NCBI GenBank assembly: GCA_006384855.1
Contig: VCJN01002010.1
Location: forward strand, 25,508-89,507
Direction of reading: 5' to 3'
Length of the DNA: 64,000 nucleotides
Source of the DNA: Tetraselmis striata
Taxonomy: Eukaryota; Chlorophyta; Chlorodendrophyceae; Chlorodendrales; Chlorodendraceae
Shown piece by piece: positions 45,654 through 57,540 of this stretch; position 1 is the stretch's first letter, and each line of letters opens with the position of its first letter. The position numbers were made by a program, and so were the translations under genes. The notes under the pieces were generated by a model. That model did no database searches, had not been told where the DNA came from, and saw only the letters and a program-made list of their open reading frames with translations.

Positions 45654-47619
45654 TAGCCCCCCCCCCCCCCCCCCCCCCCCCATCCAAGTGCAGTCACTAG
45701 TTTAGATAGCCGGCAGCATTGCCTTGGCATTCTGCTACCAAATGCCCCACCTTCCCACCCCCCCACCCCCAACACGCACACATTCATGGTTGGCACTACC
45801 TCGGGTGGCACCATGTCACCATATGCCCCCCCCCCCCCCCCCCCCCAGCCCTCAACGCCCCCTCTCCCATTCCCAGCCGTGTGACCCGCCTTTGCGGGTG
45901 CACCCACCAAGTGAGCCCCGCGCGTGCCTCGGCACCAGCTCCTATAGCCTAGCACTGGCCCGTTTAGCCTCGCCATCATGCAAGTGCCATGCATCACACT
46001 AGCGATGGGGGAAGGAGAGGACAGGGAAGATTACAGGCACCAGTGGGTGCGGCAGAGGGGGGAGGGGGGTCAAAACTTTATGTGCGCTGGCTTGCTGGGA
46101 AGATGCGCTGCTATTCGTAGTCGATGCCGGCCGCAACCAACGCCGCGCTGAGTCGCGCTTGAGCGCGCGCTGCTGGCGGCGCACCGTCTGCTGTGGTGCC
46201 TCGGGCTCCCAGAGCTTGTCCTCCATGAGTTGCGCAAGCAGGCAATTGATGCAGCACGCACTATAGCCAGACATGTCGCTGCGTGTGCACATCACCGCAT
46301 CGCGATTCAAGACACCATGCGTTGTTCAACCTGAGTCCGCACACACACCACAAGCACCGACGCCCCTACATGCTCATATCTAACACCCATAGCTACCCTT
46401 CTGAGCAGCTATAGACTAATTGCTGCCACGGGGGAGCTCGCGTTAAACCGCGAAGGCGTAATGTAATTGTAATTGCCCACACCCCCTCCCCCTCAGCAAC
46501 CGAAGGGCATGCGGCCAGCTCACCTTCGTCAGGCGCTCGTGGCAGGCCAGCGCCCGGTCGGCGGTCGGCGGTGCTCCTGGGGAGTGCCCTGCGGGACGGT
46601 CATGGCGGTTGATGCCCAGCGCGCCGGGCCGGTTCCTGCATGCGGCTGGGGTCGGGCAGCAAGTAGCGCCGGTTGCGCCGCAGCAGCCGCGGCTGCCCAT
46701 ATCTGCAACAGTGCGGCACAATCACGGTTAACACCCCGACAGACGAAGCGCTGCTGCAGGATGCAGACGGCACGACACCACCGCACCGCGCATGGGCCCA
46801 TGCACAACACATATACCAACGGTTCGGGACCGTTTACAGGCGCCGAGCGGGTGCTATGCCTACGGCTTGTGCTTTCACGTGAGTGGTAGAGTGGGTGCCG
46901 AGTGAGCGATGACGCAGCAACAACGGCAATTCGCGCAGGGGAGGCGGGATGGCACACCTGAGTGGGACACCTCCGACCGTACGACCGCCGGTCAACGGGC
47001 GTTTAGAGGCCCTGGGTGGGCGTGGCGGGGTGGTGGCTGCCTCAGATGGCCCGGGAGACGGGTGGGCGGTAGGGTTCTGTGGGCTGCTGATGCCCGGGTA
47101 AGTAGTGCCGACGTTGCGGCGCGGCGGCAGTGTTTTGCGCGGCCGGCTGTACGGTAAACGAGGTAATAAAAAATATAGGTATTTACGAATTCCGTACGCT
47201 GTGTTGGTTTGGAGCATTTTGTCTAAAATGGGACAAGATGCGGCAATGAAATCAATATTTATTATGATTATTACATCCAGCGGCTAGCTAGCCACAAGAC
47301 GTTGCTGATAGTTTATTCGTTGAGCATCCCCAACTCAAGCAAGTCCTTCTTCGTGGCTGCGTTAAACTTGACGACTCCGCCGGGTTTGCGTTGCGCTGGG
47401 GTGGTTGACATGACGTGGACGCAGTTGTTTCGTGGCTGGCTGATTTGCCACCCAGTTTGCGCATATGTATTCACGACTTGGACGCTTTTGTACGGATGTA
47501 ACTTAGTACGGAAGCGCAACTACTGGATAAAGGCACCCCCCTACCTCCCGCCACGCCTGACTCCAAACTGCCTACATAGGGTCGCCCTGCTGAGTTCTGG
47601 TATACACACACATTGATGC

Positions 47620-48096
47620 ATGCATGTCGTGCATCAGAAGCCCGAGACACGGAGGCATGTGGTGTTCAAGCACAACACATGGGACGAGCTGTGGGTGCCC
47701 ATTGATCAGTACGGCAAACAAGCCATAATGCGAGACAGGCGTGCCGAGGTGGAGCAGCATGACGACGACGGGTATGTTGGGGAAGTATTGTACTTCTTGG
47801 AGGGGACCCACACCAGCCCTTCGGTGCTGAACCTCACCCTCGCCGTGTGCCGACTGCACGCAGCTGAGCGCATGGTGATAGAGTCCCCCCTCGGAACTGG
47901 TGTGTGGCAAAGCAAGGCGCCCCTTCGGCCAAACCTTCGCAAGTGGCATGACGCCTTCCCTGTCGCGCTGAAGCACATCGAGGAGAAACTGTGTTGCTTC
48001 TATGCTGATCCGGACATAGTGACAGGCCAGCACTTAACCAAAATTGGCATGTCCTCACAGGATGTGGGGCAATATATATGTGTGGTTCACATATAA
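47620..48096 (+). CDS. Unrecognised 158-residue ORF
   Basis: One uninterrupted frame with balanced composition: VVHQKPETRRHVVFKHNTWD, ELWVPIDQYGKQAIMRDRRA, YVGEVLYFLEGTHTSPSVLN, LAVCRLHAAERMVIESPLGT, FPVALKHIEEKLCCFYADPD. It lies about 400 bases right of the TIR element. No start context or splice evidence is decisive, so it may be the last exon of something longer. No known domain comes to mind; mobile-element origin is plausible given the neighbourhood. Confidence 0.45.
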   Translation: MHVVHQKPETRRHVVFKHNTWDELWVPIDQYGKQAIMRDRRAEVEQHDDDGYVGEVLYFLEGTHTSPSVLNLTLAVCRLHAAERMVIESPLGTGVWQSKAPLRPNLRKWHDAFPVALKHIEEKLCCFYADPDIVTGQHLTKIGMSSQDVGQYICVVHI

Positions 48097-48445
48097 CACC
48101 ATGACCATGCACAAGGAGCTGAATTTCCGTATAGCTTCTAAATGTAATCGATCAAAGTTTTGCTGCCCAGCAATTCCGCGCAGCGCCCCGGCGCCGCTGA
48201 TGCCCTGCGCACCCACTACCACCCAAAAAAACCTAGCCTCCTTGGCAATCTGAATCGACGGCGGTTTTTAAACAGCCCATGCTGGAAGTCTGATGAATAC
48301 AAGAGAATGCAAAGGGAGGTGACATGGTTGGGATGGTCATAGGGGTAAGGCTTGCCAGACTGTTACGCAATGCTAAAATAAATTACAGCAATTATGCGTG
48401 CTGCTACTCGCTTTACTTTATACTTCCCTCGCTATACATGGATAA

Positions 48446-48904
48446 CTAGTAGCTTCCATCTCGGCAGGGGGGGGAGGGGCCGGGCAAGGCAACAAGAGGC
48501 GTCTCAAGATCGCCTCGTTTGTACGTAGGCACATATGGTCGCCTACTCCAGAGGTCCACTTGAACCCGCCACATTGTTTTGAAGCTTGTGTGCTCTTGGA
48601 GGGGCGGCCAAGCCTCGGACCACGCGCGGCTCACATCCCTTCGAGGGAGCCATTCCTTTAGGGCGCCAAATACTACCGGGCAGTTGTTCGCGGCCTTTCC
48701 CCGAATGTTCGCCCACACGTCATCAGGTAGATCGTCCCACGGGCAGTGCAGTACCTCGCCGGGTACGCACACAAAAGAGTATTTTAGAGTAAGAAAAAGC
48801 AACACCCCGCGATCTTCAGAAGAGTGGGACTGCGTGCCCCCCTCATCCCCATGCCGCACGACTCTTGCGGGATGTCGACGCCAACCACTGCCCCACCTCC
48901 CCAC
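48446..48904 (-). CDS. Possible F-box-like protein fragment
   Basis: The 152-residue frame contains CPWDDLPDDVWANIRGKAAN and LKEWLPRRDVSRAWSEAW, which together resemble an F-box (LPDDV...I...L..VSRAW) with a longer than usual middle. TMWRVQVDLWSRRPYVPTY and a Pro-rich end follow. The upstream part (GWRRHPARVVRHGDEGG) looks non-conserved and may be intron or UTR. F-box proteins are SCF ubiquitin-ligase adaptors; the call is tentative because only one short motif supports it. Confidence 0.3.
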   Translation of the reverse strand: MGRWGSGWRRHPARVVRHGDEGGTQSHSSEDRGVLLFLTLKYSFVCVPGEVLHCPWDDLPDDVWANIRGKAANNCPVVFGALKEWLPRRDVSRAWSEAWPPLQEHTSFKTMWRVQVDLWSRRPYVPTYKRGDLETPLVALPGPSPPCRDGSY

Positions 48905-49336
48905 GGAGACGGTGGCTCGGTTGATCCACCCAAAAAGCGCCCGCGGGCTGCTCAGCGTGGACTGGAAACTCTGATCCGGCTATAGTCGCTGCGCCGACAG
49001 ACATCCCAACTCGTAATTCAAAACACCGCGACGACCCGCGACACCTGCGCGCGGAACAATACTCACGTACAATACACACAAAAGACGCCTCGATCCGGCC
49101 GACGACCACCCCGCGAGTCGCCCCGCGGATGAGCCACACCCGCCGCCGCCGCCGCCACCACAGTACCGGCACCACGCGCCGCGTCTACATCCATGGACAT
49201 GCGCCGCGACCGATCTCGCTTCGGCGCCCGCCGGGGCATAGCTATTCGGGCTCGGGGGCAACCCCTTCAAAAAAACTGGACGACATCCCTTCCAAAACCC
49301 CCTGGGCCGCCGCCGCTGCGGATCCCGGGATAAACA

Positions 49337-50215
49337 ATGATCCGCGATGATGCTCCGCGGCGCCCCGCTATCCAGCGCGGCGCCCGGACTTACCTACCGA
49401 CCCAGACTCTCTGCTGCATCAGCGTTCCCACACAACATCTGTGGCGCTGCCCACATCCTGACAACAGCATCAGCGCGACAAGCCCCGCTGACTCTACCGT
49501 CCGGAGAGGGCCACCTCGACTCGCTCCTCGTCCTCACTGGTTTGTGCAGCGATCCAGACCCGCAGGCATGCTACTACATTACGTATTCAATACTGCCGAC
49601 CGGCCCAAACCCCCAGCATACCGCAGCGGAACAATACCGCCAGCTACTGGCGGCGCAACTATTGGAGCGCGCAGCTAAGGGCTGCACACTCAGCTTGGGC
49701 ACCATGGACGCCATGGAGATCGTTCCTCTAGGCACCCGCCCCTCACTCGTGTGGGACACCGCACCGGCGCACCCCCCATCGATCCCTTCCAGACTCGCAC
49801 GCATTGACTATCACTACGCAGAAACACGTGTGAAAGCCGGCAATCATGTAGACGCAATCCTCGCCTCCCTAGCCGATGGCACCCGGGGGTGGCTGCCCAT
49901 GACCCGACACCGCTACCCCATGCCGCAAGTATCGAACGACACAGAGCTGGAAACTAGTTTTAGGGTTGCGCGCACATATCCCAGTTTTCGCGCGTAGGCC
50001 GCTGCCGGCGGCATACACCGCACGCACATCACGCGACACCCATGTCGCTAGCGCGGCATTCGAGGGCCCCTCAGCTCCGGAGGCTGTCCACCTGCTCAGC
50101 GAGGCCCTCCTTGCCACGCGGTTGGTGCAAGAACTCGGCCGCGATGGTCACAGCCACGCACTAGCCAGAGCGGCAAAAGCCTCGGACCTGCCGGAGGCTG
50201 GCGGCACTTGTTGAT
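49337..50215 (+). CDS. Unrecognised ORF at the start of the C-rich retroelement region
   Basis: 49347-49997 is a 216-residue frame: SAASAFPHNICGAAHILTTA, LPSGEGHLDSLLVLTGLCSD, AEQYRQLLAAQLLERAAKGC, GTMDAMEIVPLGTRPSLVWD, GWLPMTRHRYPMPQVSNDTE. A second frame to 50212 (AHIPVFARRPLPAAYTARTS, EAVHLLSEALLATRLVQELG) continues after one shift. Base composition and strand match the retroelement 3.3 kb further right, so this may be its ORF1. No RNA-binding motif was recognised. Confidence 0.35.
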
Positions 50216-51264
50216 CTAGCCGACGCCCTTCAGCCCTTCGGACAAGTCAGGACAACAAAAGCCACCCCCGCACAGCCCCCCTCCCTCTCCTTTACCACTC
50301 CCATCCTCCCCCACAACCCCACACACAGGTAGACAGCTTCGGTACCGGTTATTCTGCAACACCCCCAACAGCCAGCCTCCACCATCACCGTCACAGTCCG
50401 CCCCCCCCCTCCCGTGCTAATGGAAACAACCCCCGGAGAATGGGAGGCATAGTGGCACCTGGCCCTGCAAACCGGCATCCTCATCCAATCCCGGTCCTTC
50501 CTCACTCTCCCATGCCCGAACCCAGACACATGCGTCCTCCCGGACCACCCTTAGCTGCCTAAAACACAAAACCACAAACAGACTGCAATACAACCTTCTT
50601 GATGCCTATGCCCCCACTGCCACTCTCCATCCTAGCCCACTACTTTCCTCCCCAGACGGTACATGGTTCCGCGCATGCCAAGCCCGCCTCACATACATCA
50701 GCCATGAAAACCTCGATTATCATCTCAGCTCCCTTGAGCTCTACAATATTCTGGTAGCGGCGTCCCATCAACCCTGGACAGTTCCCCTCGCCATATCCAG
50801 CATGGTCCAGCTGGTGTCACCTTCTTAACTATGAGGCAGACCCTAGCGAACTTACGCAGATCGCACAACTGCCTCCCTCAGCCCCCGTTAGCACCCATGT
50901 GGGGGTTGTTCATTGTAGACGAATTGCAAGCATTCTACCCGGGCCAGTACTAATACTCCACAACACTGGGGCACATACATACTCTATGGACAATCGATGC
51001 GCATGCCGCAGGACACAATATTTGGAATCTATCGGCGGATATACTACAAACCCAACGATATCACCCCCGCCGGGCTTCCATCACAGTGGACGCGCCGAGA
51101 TCACTTCCCCCCCGGCACTGGTCCAACTACCGACACCCACAGAACCCTTATTCCGGTATGGCAGGACCATAACCACGTCGGCGTAATATCCCTCACCGCC
51201 ACGGCGTGAACATGGTTGGACCCCCTTCACAGACCTCCCCCACCATGGCCTCTCCCCCCAATAG
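50216..51264 (+). pseudogene. C-rich stretch with a short unrecognised coding block
   Basis: Mostly stop-interrupted. The best block (about 50944-51209) reads QHWGTYILYGQSMRMPQDTI, FGIYRRIYYKPNDITPAGLP, LIPVWQDHNHVGVISLTATA and a stop. It looks like the end of a decayed ORF1 or leader protein of the retroelement. Confidence 0.3.
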
Positions 51265-52145
51265 GGACCTTCCACTCGCAAAAAAGAAGGGCCAACTTTT
51301 CGGTTCGTAGTCGTAACGGGTAGCTAACGTACTCGTAAAAAACTGGTCCTTCATATGCGGCCGCGGCCCAAGGACCAGTTTCTTCGTACAAAAACTGCCC
51401 CATAAACTGGTCCTTGGCGGTACGTTTTCCCGCCACGGCTCAAGGACCAGTTTTCTGCCTGGATGATTCTCGCGTTGCTTGTATAGTTCCGCGTCGATTA
51501 CATGGCGACCGAAATTCCAGCGGATACACTGTCGCCTGGGAAGGCGGCACGCGCGGCCACCTCATCAGGTGGCGCTGACCGCCCGAATTCGAATTGCGCA
51601 GTCATCGCACGCCGCAGCCAACCGTTGCGACCAGCCACTTTACCTAGTCCGGCCTCCTCTGTCCTACATGCCGTCGAGACAGGCGCTAGCGCCATGGAGG
51701 AGCATCGATCCACGCCGTTCGCGAATCCCGCAACCGCATGGGCGGTCCTCGGTGCGCCGATGTCGAACAACATCAGCAACACCAGCGGGCTCGTCGGCCG
51801 TCCCGTACTCGAACCGTACTCGAACTGCGCGGTAGGCTGTAGTGTTACTAGTGCCGGATCTCTCGCGGCCAGCCGCGGCGGTCAGTGGAATGGCAGCTGC
51901 TGCCTGTGCCGCTGGCGAATTGGCTCCTGGACGCTGCGGCGGCGGCCGCCATCTCGCAAGCGCGGCAGGCAGCCGCGCGCCGTGGGAGCCGAGGGCCGCG
52001 CGACGTACCAGTTCGCGATGGTACGTGCATGAAACCCGCGGGTGTAAAAGGCCGTCGTCGTAGGCGTACTTTTTTATGCAAAAATCCTCGTTAGCATCAC
52101 GAACGTGCCCGGACAAAAGTTGGCCCATAAAAAAGCGGAAGGTCC
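51265..52145. mobile_element. 881-bp MITE with terminal inverted repeats and paired internal hairpins
   Basis: Ends GGACCTTCC (51265-51273) and GGAAGGTCC (52137-52145), with the similarity extending inward through a short A/T run to gggccaactttt and its complement aaaagttggccc. Near the left end two hairpins share arms: AACTGGTCCTT/AAGGACCAGTT at 51341-51380 and AAACTGGTCCTT/AAGGACCAGTTT at 51404-51453. The GC-rich interior contains overlapping long frames on both strands without domains. No clear target duplication. Confidence 0.7.
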
Positions 52146-53042
52146 GTAACACGCCAAATAATCCAGAACTTTCACCGATGGCAAAATACCCCATGCCCCC
52201 CCTTCCTGGTCGGTTGACTATCTGCCTCCCCCCCCCCCCCCCCCCCCCGTCAAAAAAATGGGTACTCCCCGTGGTCATGTGCCACCCAGTGCCTAGTGAA
52301 AATCTCCGCTCTCATGCCCGACGTCCCACCAGCCACAATAAGGTACCACCCGCGCACAGATGGTTACGCCCTGCACAAAGCCCTGTGGCGCTGGGCTACA
52401 CAAGGAGCACCGCTCCCCTCGGGGCGGTAATATCGGTAACACGGAACCCGCCCATTTGCACCTAGCGGCGGCCCGTGGTGACATGCCCGGACCGCCGGAA
52501 TCCCAAACTCACCAACCCGGACCACCATTCGACCAAACAAACGACCCCTGGTGCCCGCTCCCACATTCTCTTCACTAGGCGACACGGAAGCAACGGCCAC
52601 ACGAAACCGTCCAACGCCCCTTCCGACCCAAACGCCAGTCCGTGCCTCGAAAGCTCCGAAACCCTCCGCGCACACCCCCACAGTTGCCCACCCTCGACCA
52701 CACATGTCAGCCCCCGCCCGTGTACGCCGCCCAAACAGTCGCCTCCTTGACCCCACAGACACACTGAACCCGCCCCCTCACACATGAGCCCTGCCCCACA
52801 CCTCCAACTCGCAACTGCAGCCCTCACACCCCAGTGACGGCCCCTCCGTCCCGCCGGGGTCCGAACGTCGGCCAATCGCACACCACAAAAGCAACACACG
52901 GCCCGCGGCTCCCGTCGCGGTCCGCCAAAGGATCAAAAAATCGATCCGCCGCAGAATCCACGCCCGCCCCCTCTGGAACCGGAACGCGACCGATCAATAC
53001 CCCACCCGTGTTGACCTCAGCCCGCTTCGGGCCCTGCAAACC
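52146..53042 (+). other. C-rich non-coding or decayed retroelement sequence
   Basis: Contains one poly-C run (52228-52248) and long frames on both strands that look like composition shadows (Pro/Thr/His-rich). I see no domain. Confidence 0.35.
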
Positions 53043-54199
53043 TTGAGAGAGAAAACCGCAGCTAAGTCCCACATCCTTGACCTCCAATTCCACCCGACGG
53101 CCACTACCAAGTCTCACCGCCGCTATACCACCCACGCCCCCGCCTCGGACTCGGTAAATGCCCTCACATTCCCATCTTTACCCCCACTCATGGCCGCCTT
53201 GGCGCGCACTCTCAGCGGAGCACTGTGCGAGACGTCCATGACACTCCGCGCGAAGACCATCGAGCGCAGAGACAGACTACCCCTCAGAGCTAAACTTCGC
53301 CCACATGCCACCGAGCCGCCGCTTGAATGGCACCGCCTGCCTATCTACCCGCCCCAGGCCCCGCAACCCTCCAACCCAACAATCCCCGACCCCGGACTAC
53401 CATCCACTCCCCGCCTCCCTCCCACATCTGCACATCCCACACCCCCCGACCCCCCGGCGACCCTCACAACCTTCAACCTCAGAGGCTCGGAATTCACCCT
53501 CTATGACGTGCACACATATCTACTCACGGACTGCCCGGACATAATGATACTCACAGAAACAAAACGTCCGAACCTCGGAAGAGATTGGCGCCTCCTCCTT
53601 CTAGGATACAAATATTCACGGAACCATGCCTCGTCTCGCAGGAAGGCCATAAGGCGGCATGACTCATGATAGCGGTCCGCAAAGGTGCCTACGCCAGCAC
53701 GTAGGCGCTTCCAATCCCGGCCCAGTCACCTTACCCTATACATCCTTGTCCTCCGCCCAGCTGCCACGAACAACCAGACCACATACTTGACGGGGACCTA
53801 CCTCCCGCAGCTCCGCACGACGCCCAAGAAATCCAAGTACGATGAAGTAATCCGTTACATCGTCTCCACCAACGAGACTGCCACGAAGGCTAGCTCCCCG
53901 CACGTCGTAGGAGGAGACTTCCAACTCCCGATCACAGCCACGCACCCCAACAAAAAACATATACAGCCCCTAGCGGACGCCGGCATGTTGCAATGGCACC
54001 ACGAACTCCCCACGTTCATTCCAACGAACACGCCCATCGACCACTGCCTCATTGGGGGCGCGCCCCCGCCTCCCACCCGCCTCACAACAGAGCCTTTGAA
54101 CCGGACTTCTGCTGCGACCACATAGGCATGACAATCAAGCCCCCGAGCGCCCTTCATCATCTTGAGCCGCCCGCGGCACCCCCGCCACGGGGACAAGCC
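53043..54199 (+). pseudogene. APE-type endonuclease domain of the retroelement
   Basis: After a Pro-rich leader, LTTFNLRGSEFTLYDVHTYL then CPDIMILTETKRPNLGRDWR (catalytic Glu in TET), a frame change, then SSPHVVGGDFQLPITATHPN (GDF/N motif) and HELPTFIPTNTPIDHCLIGG, another frame change, and CCDHIGMTIKPP (final DH). These are the landmarks of the exonuclease/endonuclease/phosphatase fold used to nick target DNA in non-LTR retrotransposition. Three frames are needed, so it is inactive as written. Confidence 0.72.
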
Positions 54200-54263
54200 A
54201 CACGCAAATGTCAATTTACGCTCCCGATAACCCCCGAGGCAGCAGCACCAGCGGCGTACCAAC

Positions 54264-54909
54264 ATGGCGCCTGCCGAAACCGAACAACGCGCCCATCAAT
54301 TCACGAAATCTTGGTCGGGAGCCTCAACGGATTACACCACAGCAGATATCGATGACATGGCGGCCGACCTCATGGCGCTCCTCAATCCACACCTCGACCA
54401 CGCAGCAACGATGTGGCCAACAAAGCCAACCCCGGCCCCCTCCACTGCCCCTAAACCGCGCCTCCCCGGCGGACACCTCCCCATCTATCTCCCCATCAAA
54501 CACAAACGCATCATCCGGCACCTCCGCAGACTCGCCCGAGACGCGCGACGCCTCACGGCTCCGAAATCAGGCACCCCGGACGCCGTAATCAACGCCTAGA
54601 AGAGCCTCGGTGCGCGGCAGAGCCCAGGACATTCTCAAGCCCGACAGCAGAGACACAACCCTCACGCCGGACGCCATACTTACCGAGTGTCGAAAACGCA
54701 CGAACCACGAGATAGAAATCGCCACAAGAAAGTACGACGCGTACCGGAAAAATAACAACAACAAATCATACGACGCTAACCCCCGTATGTTCCACAACCG
54801 CTTGAGTGCTCGAGCGCAAGGACAGAAGAGCACCACCCCCCGGATGACGCATGTAAACACCGCAAAGCCAAAGGCCTCACAGACGACCCGGGGAGGGCTG
54901 GCATAGAAA
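54264..54909 (+). pseudogene. Linker between endonuclease and RT
   Basis: TEQRAHQFTKSWSGASTDYT, LPIYLPIKHKRIIRHLRRLA, RDARRLTAPKSGTPDAVINA, a TAG, then in another frame PDAILTECRKRTNHEIEIAT and RKYDAYRKNNNNKSYDANP. Helical, basic sequence of the type that precedes RT palms in such elements. No enzymatic motif. Confidence 0.5.
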
Positions 54910-55039
54910 GCCATTACATACGCCGCACAACTCGCCAAAGCCCTCCCCGACATCCTAGGGACACCCCCTTGGGAACTACCGACCAACCCCGACTCACCCA
55001 TTCAAGATCGAACCAAAGGGCGGCGATCCCAACGTTTGT

Positions 55040-55665
55040 CTCTCCTCCCAATTCTCCCGCACCCTTCTACACGAGACCAAACGCTTCCTCAGTACCGGAA
55101 AATATCCAGGCCCAGACTTAATCCCGAACGAAATCTTGAAGTGGCTGCCGGACGAAAGCACCACCTCAGCCCTCCATGCCCTCTTCCAACACATGGCTAG
55201 CCACTTGTACACCCCCTCAACATGGTGCACTAGCGTCACATGTCTGCTATATAAACGGGGCTCCCTGGCTGAAATGCGGCAACTATCGACCCATTTCCCT
55301 CATGAACTGCGTGCCGAAGCCGTGGACAGCTTGCCTACACAAAATTGGCCGGGGCTGCGTACGCCGGGGAACACTGCATTCGATGCGACACGAACGATGG
55401 CTTTGTCCCAAGCATGCAGCTGCACCATGGTCTCACCACACTCATGACCGCATATGCTGACGCAAAGGAACACCACAAAGACATATACACGGTATATGTT
55501 GACTTCAAAGGCGCCTTTGACTCCACCGACCACGAGATACTCTTCAAAACCATGACGAATATGGGCATGCCCACGGAGTACATCGCTGTGTGTAGGGACA
55601 TATATTCAAAAACGCACAACACTTCCCGCGGTATCCCGTACGACATTGCGAAAACTACCCGAATA
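55040..55665 (+). pseudogene. RT fingers and palm motif A, broken
   Basis: Frames in succession give STGKYPGPDLIPNEILKWLP, TWCTSVTCLLYKRG, KCGNYRPISLMNCVPK, and TVYVDFKGAFDSTDHEIL (motif A with the first catalytic Asp), ending SRGIPYDIAKTTRI at about 55665. The order is typical of non-LTR RTs. Motif B and the YADD box should follow directly but are missing (see the insertion next door). Confidence 0.8.
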
Positions 55666-56640
55666 TAAGATCCGATATGCGCTTCGCGCCGTTAGTACTT
55701 GGTGCACTTTGCGGCAACGCGATGCGCACATCGCGCGGCCCATTGCCCATGCTCTAGCCTCTAGGAAGCCCGCGACTGTGAACCACCGGCACCGCGACCG
55801 CCCGTAGCGCCAGAAGTACCCCATTATGCGGTGATGGTGGGTGGGTCGCGACCGCCACGGCCACGCAGGCGGCGTGCTGCGGGATCTCCGTGGCGACCCC
55901 GCAGCAACCGATCTGAGCGCCGACCCAACGATAAACTTCGCACCGATGGCACAGTCTCCGTCGGACCAGCTAAGGGAAAACGTACACAAGTTGTGCCTTC
56001 TACTGTGACTTAACTGCTATTCTATCCGAGCGACTTGGCCCTAATATAAAGGCGTACGGGGTCAGCAAAACGCGAATCCATGATGGGGGGGGGGGGGGGG
56101 GGGTTAATCGGGCGGCAGTCGCGAGGGTGGACCTCGTGGCCGCCGTCCCGGGACAAACACGCGCCCCGAGCCAGCCGTGATCGCCATGCGCATGTGTCCT
56201 CGGAGGGGGAAGGAGGTAGGGCTACGGGATGGGCCCTCTCCCAACAACTTTCCCACCTGCACACCGGTTCCCCGGGTACTCGCTAAATGAAATCCTCCCG
56301 GGGTTTAAGCTGTGTATAGCGGGGTCACAATCCTGAGATGCAACTACCGAAACGAGCGCGAATTGTGATTAGTATCCGGTTGATACAGTCAAATATAACG
56401 TCATTTGATGAAAACACAGAGCCCACGTGACCACCCGTCTCGCCAACCCATCCCGCCCCATCGATGCCAATCGAACACACCGGCCGGCACCATCACGCGC
56501 ATACCGCGGTAGCAGCGCGCTAACGTAGGCATATGGTGGCGTTCAGGTGCCTCGTCTTGTGTGTCGCGGGCAGGGATGGGGCTGGCGGCGGGATGATGAG
56601 GGAGGAGCGCGAGCGGTCACGTGCTAATATTACGCACGTA
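55666..56640. other. ~1-kb unrelated insertion or replacement inside the RT
   Basis: Composition changes from C-rich to balanced, RT coding stops and a poly-G run (56085-56103) appears. A minus-strand frame (55606-55989) has no domain. RT-like sequence resumes only after about 56,700 with the thumb, so this segment replaces palm motifs B and C. No inverted repeats were found at its ends. Confidence 0.5.
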
Positions 56641-56699
56641 GCGCGTGCCACGTAGCCAAAAAGAGTTGCCAGCTATACATTTCGGATTTGAGACCCGTT

Positions 56700-57540
56700 T
56701 TCGGTCTTCAGAAACGAGTACCTACGCGAACCGGTGTGTGCGCCTCCTCGGAGTATCATGCCATCTCGAACCCATAGACCGCCTCCCCCCGGGCGAACCG
56801 TATAAAATTCTAGGGGTCCCCAGCACAATGACACTTAATTTTACGGCGCACCACTCCGCTCTGCTCCGTGAACTCCGACCCATAGGCCGGGCTATCTCCG
56901 CGCTACGCCTCTCCTCCACCTAGAAGACCCGTATAGTCGAGTCCCTCATGAAGGGGAAGCTCTTCTCACTACAACTAGGCCTCTTCTCCACGGAACAACT
57001 CCGCCAATTCGATGGCGCCCTCGGCACGGGTTCCCGCAAAGCTGTGCCCGCCACGAAGTCCCTTCCGTGACAAGCCTTGCAGCGCCCCCTACAACAACTT
57101 GGCCTCGGCTTCCCCTCCGCCCGGGCCAAACCAGACGCAATGGCAGCGGAACACGTTAGGAACACACTAACCGTACCCGGCCTAAGGGGGGACATGTGCA
57201 TGGCCCACATCAAAGACACGGTCGCCAGATACGCCAAGTGGCCGGAGGAATGCACAACATCCTCCCACTACTCCTACCCGGCACTGCGAAGCCTCACGCA
57301 CATTCACCGCGACTTGCACCTCGACGTCACGGGGTACTCGTACGCCTTCGCCGACGACACACACCTCGCCACCTCCATCCGCGAGGCCTTCAACTACCGG
57401 CACGAGGCCGCGAATGCAGCAGCACATACCAAACTCTCAAAACACCTAACCCCCCGCTGAAAGGACCGCCACGTACACGCAATACAAAGCCTAACCTATA
57501 AACCGCGGCCATAATGCGCAGGATGGCCACACTCTAGGCA
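56700..57540 (+). pseudogene. RT thumb and connection region
   Basis: Reads GEPYKILGVPSTMTLNF (equivalent of the K-x-LGV box), LLRELRPIGRAISALRLSS, KGKLFSLQLGLFSTEQLRQF, DGALGTGSRKAVPATKSLP, GLGFPSARAKPDAMAAEHVR. Two stops interrupt (about 56921 and 57068). An AFADDTHLA string near 57350 looks like an RT catalytic box but lies downstream of the thumb, so it is not counted. Confidence 0.65.

Larger units (their letters stand above)
44469..47203. mobile_element. 2.7-kb element with 38-bp terminal inverted repeats
   Basis: Left end CACAGCGTACGGAATTCGTA AATAT (44469-44506) and right end (47166-47203) are reverse complements with one or two mismatches through the poly-T/A stretch. Both ends are flanked by TT, so a 2-bp target duplication is possible. 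Inside are a coiled-coil ORF (44586-45115), dispersed repeat copy B, poly-C runs and no transposase core. It is therefore likely non-autonomous. Confidence 0.75.

Noticed and set aside
51502..52278. Overlapping 176- and 204-residue frames inside the hairpin MITE
   Set aside because: Opposite strands, no domain, and Ala/Arg-rich composition consistent with GC shadows.
57345..57372. AFADDTHLA as the RT catalytic YADD box
   Set aside because: It lies downstream of the K-x-LGV and thumb sequences, the wrong order for a palm motif, and lacks motif B before it. Coincidence is more likely.
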